From the NCBI GenBank assembly GCA_035513275.1, contig DATKCJ010000384.1, positions 1 through 11,523 of the forward strand: a DNA stretch of 11,523 bases, in the 5' to 3' direction. The position numbers were made by a program, and so were the translations under genes. The stretch comes from DATKCJ01 sp035513275 (GTDB taxonomy: Bacteria; Verrucomicrobiota; Verrucomicrobiia; Opitutales; Opitutaceae). Under the pieces are notes generated by a model. That model saw only the letters and a program-made list of their open reading frames with translations, did no database searches and had not been told where the DNA came from. Position 1 is the stretch's first letter. Every line of letters begins with the position of its first letter. This document shows positions 7,384 through 11,523 of the stretch, one piece after another.

Positions 7384-7464
7384 AGTTCGTCGTTCCTGTT
7401 CTCAAAGTGTGGCGTCAATTCGCCGGAGCTTGGCGGCCGGCACGAGAAAGCGCCATACGGATCT

Positions 7465-7500
7465 GGGAAAGTGGAAGTGGAAAGTGAAAGTGAAAGTGGG
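7465..7500. repeat. GAAAGTG microsatellite-like tract
   Basis: This tract is made of imperfect copies of GAAAGTG and GGAAGTG, about five units in 36 bases. It lies 82 bases upstream of the GtrB-like start on the opposite strand. Unit-number change is possible here but is not shown by one sequence. Confidence 0.65.
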
Positions 7501-7524
7501 CGGAGAGACCACTGACTGCGGGAT

Positions 7525-7612
7525 TGGTGACAGGGGACTGAGGACGAGAACAGGAGACAGGGGACTGGTGACAGGGGAACTACTGGACCACTCACCACTG
7601 ACCGCTGACGGG
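7525..7612. repeat. GGTGACAGGGGACTG and CACTGACC word repeats
   Basis: TGGTGACAGGGGA occurs at 7525-7537 and again at 7566-7578, with CAGGAGACAGGGGACTG between (about 7551-7567). CCACTCACCACTGACCGCTG follows at about 7588-7607. The same words occur in the opposite orientation at about 9612-9692. Beyond them, AAGCTCCA occurs at 7627-7634 and 7638-7645, a word also present near the right edge of the window. Confidence 0.65.
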
Positions 7613-7665
7613 CAGGCCGAACGACCAAGCTCCAGAGAAGCTCCAAGACGGAAGAAGAAGGGCTC

Positions 7666-7817
7666 GGAAGTTGGTCGCTGAGGAAGAAGAGGTGACACGG
7701 AGGACACTGAGGTCAGAATTGAACCACAGAGGCACGGAGGCACAGAGGGACCGCGTGACTACGGACTAGGGAAGTTGGTCACAGAGGAAGAGGAGTGACA
7801 CAGAGGCCACGGAGTCC
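7666..7817. repeat. Direct repeat with CACAGAGG / CACGGAGG words
   Basis: GGAAGTTGGTC followed by a GAGGAAGA stretch, a GTGACAC segment and GAGG..CAC..GAG occurs at 7666-7714 and again, slightly changed, at 7770-7814. Between them lie further units such as CACAGAGGCACGGAGGCACA (about 7725-7744). The unit also matches the arms of the repeat at 3526-3614. No gene was recognised anywhere in 7384-8274. A small hairpin, CGCCGC-TTC-GCGGCG, sits at 7848-7862. Confidence 0.7.
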
Positions 7818-8000
7818 ATTCGACGCGCCCCTTGGGCTCGCTCAGGACGCCGCTTCGCGGCGGGGAGATATGGAACCACCCGCCCGAAGTTCCAGACAAC
7901 GGGACTACATGACCACGGACCGGATCGTGCAGGAGGTAACAGAGGCAACGGAGGTTCGGAATCAGAGCCCTTCGTTCACTTCGTTTCCTTTCGCATTGAG

Positions 8001-8018
8001 CCTGAGCTTGTCGAATGG
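8001..8018. repeat. CCTGAGCTTGTCGAA dispersed repeat, intergenic copy
   Basis: CCTGAGCTTGTCGAATGG matches the copy inside the methyltransferase gene (5444-5461) at 17 of 18 positions, in the same orientation on the + strand. This word is a well-known dispersed short repeat in many bacterial genomes. Its presence here shows that the copy in the coding region belongs to a local repeat family. Confidence 0.75.
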
Positions 8019-8065
8019 CCTGTGAACATCCGTGTTCGAATTCTCGCCCGATCCAGTCCGTGCAA

Positions 8066-8271
8066 TTCGTGTCTCGTATTTCTCCGAGCCCTAGACCCCA
8101 GACCCCAGACCCGATGATCGAGACCACAGACGACTGACCCGCCGTCGCTCTGCGAGCTTTGGCGCGGCAAGCCACGGGACCAAGGGACCTCCCTCCAAGA
8201 CCACGAATCCATTTCGTGACAGTTCGTGTCTCGTATTTCTCCAGCCCCAGACCCCAGATCCAAGATCCTAG
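8066..8271. repeat. Direct repeat TTCGTGTCTCGTATTTCTCC plus AGACCCCAGACCCC tract
   Basis: The 20-base word TTCGTGTCTCGTATTTCTCC is identical at 8066-8085 and 8223-8242. Each copy is followed within a few bases by a C-rich tract built of AGACCCC or AGATCC units (about 8091-8113 and 8245-8275). The period is 157 bases. The second copy runs right up to the stop codon of the DPM1-like gene. Confidence 0.8.
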
Positions 8272-8274
8272 ACC

Positions 8275-8976
8275 CTATTTTCCGCGGCCGCGGAAAATAT
8301 TGTATTTCAAAATCGCCCAGATCGCGCGCACGCCGTCCTTCCAGCCGATCTTCTTCCCCTCGGCGTAGGTACGGCCGTAGTAGGAGATGCCGACCTCGTA
8401 GATCACGCAGTCGAGTTTCGACACCTTCGCGGTGATCTCCGGCTCGAAACCGAAGCGGTTCTCCTCGATCTTGATCTGGCTGAGGACCTCGCGGCGGAAG
8501 ACCTTGTAGCACGTTTCCATGTCCGTGAGGTTCAGGTTGGTGAACATGTTCGAGAGGAGCGTGAGCGCCTTGTTGCCGACCATGTGCCAGAAGTAGACCA
8601 CGCGGTGCGCCTGGCCGCCCATGAACCGTGAGCCGAAGACGACGTCGGCCTTCCCGTCGAGGATCGGCTGCAAGAGCTTGGGGTATTGCCGCGGGTCGTA
8701 TTCGAGGTCTGCGTCCTGCACGATCACCACGTCGCCGGTCGCCGCTGCGAATCCCGTGCGAAGCGCGGCGCCCTTGCCCTGGTTTTTCGAGTGGTAGAGC
8801 ACCTTCGTGACGCGCCCCTCGATTTCATCCTTCAAGATCACGCGCGTGCCGTCGGTCGAGCAGTCGTCGACGATGATGATCTCCTTGTCGGCCGGGGCCG
8901 CCGCGAGCACGGCGTCGACGATCTCGCGGATCGTGCTCTTCTCGTTGAAGCAGGGGATGACGACGGTCGTGCGCAT
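8275..8976 (-). CDS. DPM1-like GT2 family glycosyltransferase
   Basis: A single-domain GT2 enzyme of 233 residues. VVIPCFNEKSTI (5-16), IIIVDDCSTDGT (33-44), KNQGKGAALRTGF (64-76) and the metal-binding QDADLEYDP (87-95) are all intact. GNKALTL (134-140), DMETCYKVF (152-160), FGFEPEIT (175-182) and YGRTYAEGKKIGWKDG (200-215) match the bacterial DPM1-like group, which moves a sugar from a nucleotide onto a polyprenyl phosphate or a glycan intermediate. There are no C-terminal membrane helices, unlike the enzyme at 6367-7383. The ATG at 8976 lies only 5 bases after the stop of the DUF5615 gene, so the two are probably on one mRNA. No Shine-Dalgarno sequence is visible. The sugar is not readable from the sequence. 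Confidence 0.87.
   Translation of the reverse strand: MRTTVVIPCFNEKSTIREIVDAVLAAAPADKEIIIVDDCSTDGTRVILKDEIEGRVTKVLYHSKNQGKGAALRTGFAAATGDVVIVQDADLEYDPRQYPKLLQPILDGKADVVFGSRFMGGQAHRVVYFWHMVGNKALTLLSNMFTNLNLTDMETCYKVFRREVLSQIKIEENRFGFEPEITAKVSKLDCVIYEVGISYYGRTYAEGKKIGWKDGVRAIWAILKYNIFRGRGK
8276..8299. terminator. 24-base perfect palindrome over the DPM1-like stop codon
   Basis: TATTTTCCGCGG is followed immediately by its own reverse complement, with the axis between 8287 and 8288. The palindrome covers the last codons (FRGRGK) and two bases of the TAG stop of the - strand glycosyltransferase. In that mRNA it would form a very stable hairpin overlapping the stop codon. There is no U-run after it, so a role as a terminator or mRNA end protector is only a possibility. 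Confidence 0.5.
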
Positions 8977-8981
8977 GTTGG

Positions 8982-9314
8982 CTAAACAACTTCGATCAAT
9001 CGGGATCCTGATTCCAGTTCGGCAACGATGGAGGCCCAGGTGCGCTCCATCGCCTCAAGCAACGCGGCAGTCCTGCAGTTACCAATTCGCAGCCACACGA
9101 CTTGAACCGGCTCGGGCCGCAGGACGGTCAGCCGCGAGAAATCCTCGTCCTTTGTGACGATGATCAGCCTGTCACGGACCGCCGCTGCCCAAATCTCATC
9201 GTCCGTGGCGCGCGCAAGATCGAGATCGAGAACATGAGTTGCGGTGCAGCCCTTGGTAATGAGCCACCCGGCGAGCGCCGGCGGCAGCTGATTATCAATC
9301 AAGAATGACCTCAC
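8982..9314 (-). CDS. DUF5615 family PIN-like protein, probable toxin of a DUF433/DUF5615 pair
   Basis: A protein of 110 residues, normal for the family. The start FLIDNQLPPALAGWL (4-18) with Asp7, then THVLDLDLARATDDEIWAAA (26-45) and IIVTKDEDFSRL (51-62), give the usual pattern of DUF5615 proteins, which belong to the PIN-like (Mut7-C-like) nuclease group. The expected acidic residues, D7, D38/D39/E40, D56 and D58, are all present. Such proteins are usually encoded directly after a DUF433 protein and are proposed to be toxins with RNase activity. The GTG start at 9314 overlaps the DUF433 stop by 4 bases. Downstream it is followed after 5 bases by a glycosyltransferase gene, an uncommon continuation for this kind of module. 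Confidence 0.82.
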   Translation of the reverse strand: MRSFLIDNQLPPALAGWLITKGCTATHVLDLDLARATDDEIWAAAVRDRLIIVTKDEDFSRLTVLRPEPVQVVWLRIGNCRTAALLEAMERTWASIVAELESGSRLIEVV

Positions 9315-9538
9315 GACACGCGCAGCACTGCATGGTCGTTCTGCACGGCGGCAAATTCAAGGCACGCTTGAATATCGTCCCTCTCGAGGAACGGGTAGTC
9401 CGCGAGAATCTCGTCCCAGCTTGCGCCGTTTGCCAACAGCTCAAGCACGTCTTTCACGCGCAGCCGGTAGCCTCGGATGCAAGGTCGGCCACCACACTTC
9501 CCCGCCTCGATGGTGATGCGTGCGAGTAATGGATTCAT
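9311..9538 (-). CDS. DUF433 family protein, probable antitoxin
   Basis: A protein of 75 residues starting MNPLLARITIEAGKCGGRPCIRG. The segment ITIEAGKCGGRPCIRGYRLRV (8-28), then DVLELLANGASWDEILADYPFLERDDIQACLEFA (30-63), is the classic DUF433 pattern, a small helix-turn-helix-like fold. The frame stays open farther upstream, to 9691, but that part codes for repeat sequence and does not belong to the family, so ATG 9538 is chosen. DUF433 proteins normally precede a DUF5615 gene and are taken to be the antitoxin, which probably also represses the pair's own promoter. The promoter would lie in 9539-9702, a repeat-rich stretch with no clear -35/-10. Confidence 0.85.
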   Translation of the reverse strand: MNPLLARITIEAGKCGGRPCIRGYRLRVKDVLELLANGASWDEILADYPFLERDDIQACLEFAAVQNDHAVLRVS

Positions 9539-9611
9539 TGGTCGTGGAAGGTAGCACAGTCCCGGCGCATTGAGAAGCCTTCCGTCCAGCGGACAGACTA
9601 GGGGACGATGA

Positions 9612-9692
9612 TACCACTGACTCCTGACTGACTTCGGCGTCCCGCCCCCTGTCCACTGACTCCTGGCACCTGTCTCCTGACCACTATCCACT
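9612..9692. repeat. CCACTGACTCCTG / CTGTCTCCTGACC word repeats
   Basis: CCACTGACTCCTGACTGACT (about 9614-9633), CCACTGACTCCTGG (about 9653-9666) and CTGTCTCCTGACCACT (about 9670-9685) are near copies of one word. Their inverted form is the GGTGACAGGGGACTG type at 7525-7580. The tract lies between the divergent DUF433 and PIN genes and directly abuts the broken 5' end of the PIN gene. Confidence 0.7.
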
Positions 9693-9702
9693 GAAGCGAT
9701 TC

Positions 9703-10008
9703 ATGCGGGCCAACAAAACGCAACCGATGGTGATCACGCCGGTCACCGCCTGCGAATACGCGGCGGGTATCCGCGATGAGCGCGAGGCGCGTAGGTTCCT
9801 CCGTCGTTTTCGCATGGTGGCACTCGGCCGGGATGTTTCCCTCGTCGCGTCGCGGCTCGACCGGGAGCAAAGCGCGAAGGGGCTCCGGCTCGGGGAGAAC
9901 GACACCTGGCAAGCGGCCGTCGCTCTTCGTTTTGACCTGACGCTTGTCACAGCGGACACCGACTTTGACAAAGTTCCCGCGGTGAAGCGCAGAAGCTACG
10001 TCGACTAG
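9703..10008 (+). pseudogene. PIN-domain protein lacking its N-terminus
   Basis: The 101 residues match the middle and end of a VapC-like PIN domain: VITPVTACEYAAGI (10-22) with the acidic Glu18, LGENDTWQAAVALRFDLTLVT (63-83) with Asp67, and ADTDFDKV (84-91). The expected first strand with its LDTN motif and catalytic Asp, plus the following helices (about 35-40 residues), is missing. Upstream, the frame runs open to a TGA at 9625 but codes only for the CACTGACTCCTG repeat. No VapB-type antitoxin gene is adjacent. It is most simply the 3' remnant of a toxin gene cut by repeat DNA. A short translated fragment from ATG 9703 is possible but would lack a key catalytic residue. Confidence 0.72.
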
Positions 10009-10009
10009 A

Positions 10010-10028
10010 CCGCGCCGCTGCGGCGCGG
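10010..10028. terminator. Stem-loop just after the PIN remnant
   Basis: CCGCGCCG pairs perfectly with CGGCGCGG around the 3-base loop CTG, starting 2 bases after the PIN stop codon. No T-run follows, so it is a weak candidate for an intrinsic terminator. Confidence 0.45.
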
Positions 10029-10052
10029 ATAAGTTGAAGGCCGGAATGGATC

Positions 10053-10111
10053 ACCACGAATAACCTTGCTTCGCCATGGCTTCGAAGAGCACGGCACGAA
10101 ACACACGAAAT
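10053..10111. repeat. ACCACGAA repeat interrupted by a 34-base segment
   Basis: ACCACGAA (10053-10060) and CACGAAACACACGAAA (10095-10110) together match the left arm at 4526-4552. They are separated here by 34 bases that contain the self-complementary-looking CTTCGCCATGGCTTCGAAG. This looks like one short repeat nested in another. From 10112 to 10276 no gene or clear signal was recognised. Confidence 0.6.
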
Positions 10112-10276
10112 GGAGTTCAAAGTCGGAGACAAAGTAGGGCCGTGCCCCTCGTCTGAATTCGCGCGCATCCGCGGGAAGTCCTCCCGCGCCATTCAACTTC
10201 AACTTTCGACTTCAATCCTGGTCGGTCGCCGCGCAGCCCATTGGGCGACGGTTCTTGTGCCTTCTAGTGGCCCTTC

Positions 10277-11323
10277 TTAGCCAAGGGAGTCCGCGGTGGC
10301 AACCGGCGAGCGATAGACTTCCAGCATCTTCTCAGCGCACGCCTTCCAAGTAAACTGCGCGGCGCGGACGCGGCCGGCGGCTGCGAGGCGCTCACGCAAT
10401 CCGGCGTCGACCGAGAGGTGCACGAGTGCCGTCGCGATGTCAGCGGGGTCAGTCGGATCGAAGTAGAGCGCTGCGTCGCCGCCGACCCCGGGAAGGCTGC
10501 TTGTGCGGCTGCTGGCGACCGGACAGCCATTGGAGATCGCTTCGAGAACTGGAATGCCGAAATCGTCACTGATCCTGGGATGCACGAGAGCGAGGGCCGA
10601 TGCGTAGTAGCCTGCGAGGGCATCGTCATCCCCGGAAACAGCAGTCACACGGGCCGCCAGTCCGAGCGTCGCGAATCGCTCCCGTTCGCTTCCCGTGAAA
10701 GAACCACCGCCGAACGCCACGATGCGGGTGTGCGAGAGCGTGGGCGTTGTCGCCACCGCTTGAAGTAGCGAATCAAAGTTCGCCGCGGCCGATCTCATGC
10801 CGACGAACAGGAAGAAGTTTCCGCGGGCGGAGCGGCTGATCCCTTGCGATTGGGGTGACCGCACGACTGGAGGTGTCACCGAGACTTGGTCGCGCGGTAG
10901 CCCGAGAACTTGGATCGCCTGGCTCCTCGCGCTCTCGCTCGGGCAGATCAAGTGGCCGTGCGAGGACTCGAAGGTCGATGCAGAGTGCGCAACGGTAGCG
11001 GGGTCGCTAAAGGTCGAGAAGATCCGGTGCGTGCCTCGATAACCGGCGGGCGTTGTGTGGCCGGCACGGTGAACGATGTCAGGCTTGAAGTCTGCGATCG
11101 CGCTTGCGACTTCGCGTGCGTGCTGACGCCGGCGAAGCCCCGAGATCCACGATGGGACGCTCGTGCGGCGACCGCCGACGATGCGAATCTCGGCAAGGCC
11201 GGCCTCGGAGAGTGACCAAGCGATTTCCATCGCATAGCGCTGCGCCGCACCGTCGTCCTTCGACGGATCAAAGGAGGCGAGGTCGCAGAGGATTCGGATC
11301 GGAGAGTGGCCCACGGAAGACAC
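10277..11323 (-). CDS. GT4 family glycosyltransferase with altered active-site residues
   Basis: A GT-B protein of 348 residues, close to the usual length. The C-terminal donor domain is recognisable: FLFVGMRSAAANFDSLLQAV (171-190), FGGGSFTGSE (204-213), VHPRISDDFGIPVLEAISNG (247-266) and LYFDPTDPADIATAL (286-300). The N-terminal domain has IRILCDLASF (9-18) and PDIVHRAGHT (81-90). In relatives the first segment reads like GxRxxYKNF, the second like PSxYEGFGxPxLEA, and the third like SLPEV. Here they are AAANF, SDDFG and SLPGV, so the phosphate-binding Lys, the first Glu of the EX7E pair and a donor-loop Glu are changed. The enzyme could have shifted substrate or reduced activity. The start is GTG 11323 or GTG 11314; both lie in a CACGGAAG repeat. 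Confidence 0.8.
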   Translation of the reverse strand: MSSVGHSPIRILCDLASFDPSKDDGAAQRYAMEIAWSLSEAGLAEIRIVGGRRTSVPSWISGLRRRQHAREVASAIADFKPDIVHRAGHTTPAGYRGTHRIFSTFSDPATVAHSASTFESSHGHLICPSESARSQAIQVLGLPRDQVSVTPPVVRSPQSQGISRSARGNFFLFVGMRSAAANFDSLLQAVATTPTLSHTRIVAFGGGSFTGSERERFATLGLAARVTAVSGDDDALAGYYASALALVHPRISDDFGIPVLEAISNGCPVASSRTSSLPGVGGDAALYFDPTDPADIATALVHLSVDAGLRERLAAAGRVRAAQFTWKACAEKMLEVYRSPVATADSLG

Positions 11324-11329
11324 GGAAGG
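11311..11329. repeat. CCACGGAAGACACGGAAGG repeat over the start of the GT4 gene
   Basis: CCACGGAAG and CACGGAAGG are two units of one intergenic word type. On the - strand they code for the first residues (MSSVG) of the GT4 protein, whose family similarity begins only at about residue 9. The initiation region therefore comes from repeat DNA or lies farther in. Confidence 0.55.
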
Positions 11330-11429
11330 GATTTAGTGGAATGAGGGAGTAGAGGAGTAAAGGACGAAGGGAATAAGGTCGCGAGTCGTGAAACAGTGAC
11401 CACGGGGGCCACAGGCGGCTACACTCGAA

Positions 11430-11521
11430 GCTCCAAGCGCCCAACCTCCAAGGAATCACAAAACCTCAATTTCCAAATTCGGAGTTTTATCATTGAAGGT
11501 TCTCTGGAGCTTGGAGGTTGG
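11430..11521. repeat. Inverted CCAACCTCCAAG / CTTGGAGGTTGG pair at the right edge
   Basis: CCAACCTCCAAG (11441-11452) and CTTGGAGGTTGG (11510-11521) are perfect inverted copies separated by 57 bases. The word GCTCCAAG (11430-11437) and its complement within CTGGAGCTTGGAG add to the match. The element may continue beyond the window. From 11330 to 11429 no gene or clear promoter was recognised. Confidence 0.75.
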
Positions 11522-11523
11522 AT

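Noticed and set aside
6679..7515. Open frame of 278 codons on + opposite the GtrB-like gene
   Set aside because: It is a shadow of a well-supported GT2 gene and runs on into repeat DNA with no recognisable domain.
7465..7817. Possible CRISPR array from repeated units
   Set aside because: The units vary in length and sequence, spacing is irregular, and no cas gene is present. They are word repeats, not regular repeat-spacer units.
9539..9691. N-terminal extension of the DUF433 protein up to 9691
   Set aside because: The extra 51 codons translate the CACTGACTCCTG repeat and unrelated DNA. DUF433 similarity begins right at the ATG at 9538.

Overview
The window reads as a piece of a high-GC bacterial chromosome, most likely from Verrucomicrobiota (Opitutae-like). 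Two things suggest this. One is the pilin-like tail at the left edge, with its ADQYF-type segment. The other is the intergenic DNA, which is full of short word repeats (ACCACGAAA, CACAGAGG, AGCGCAGATT, CCTGAGCTTGTCGAA). This taxonomic call is inference. No rRNA, tRNA, transposase or CRISPR array was found.

Layout, left to right: the end of a secreted pilin-like gene with a clean intrinsic terminator (1-284); a two-gene + strand operon made of a GT-C membrane glycosyltransferase and a methyltransferase/GT2 fusion overlapping by 4 bp (295-3512); an FkbM methyltransferase on - (3647-4495); a 756-base gap with repeats and a chain of short hairpins (4496-5251); a class I methyltransferase on + with a repeat-bearing insertion of about 70 codons (5252-6172); a GtrB/ArnC-like polyprenyl-phosphate GT2 on - (6367-7383); an 891-base gap that is mostly repeats (7384-8274); a - strand run of DUF433, DUF5615 and a DPM1-like GT2 (9538-8275); a 5'-truncated PIN gene on + (9703-10008); and a GT4 glycosyltransferase on - with altered active-site residues (11323-10277).

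Most of the genes fit a surface glycan or glycolipid locus. The inferred scheme is that the GtrB-like and DPM1-like enzymes load sugars on a polyprenyl phosphate, the GT-C enzyme transfers such sugars outside the membrane, the GT4 and the fusion GT2 act in the cytoplasm, and three methyltransferase domains methylate glycan residues or other substrates. No polymerase, flippase or export gene is visible, so the locus probably continues outside the window.

The most unusual aspect is the intergenic DNA. Nearly every gap carries repeat words, and four gaps carry a word and its inverted copy around a spacer (53, 59, 90 and 57 bases). Repeats also enter genes: they supply the last residues and stop of one glycosyltransferase, the first residues of another, part of an internal insertion in a methyltransferase, and the DNA that replaces the start of the PIN gene.
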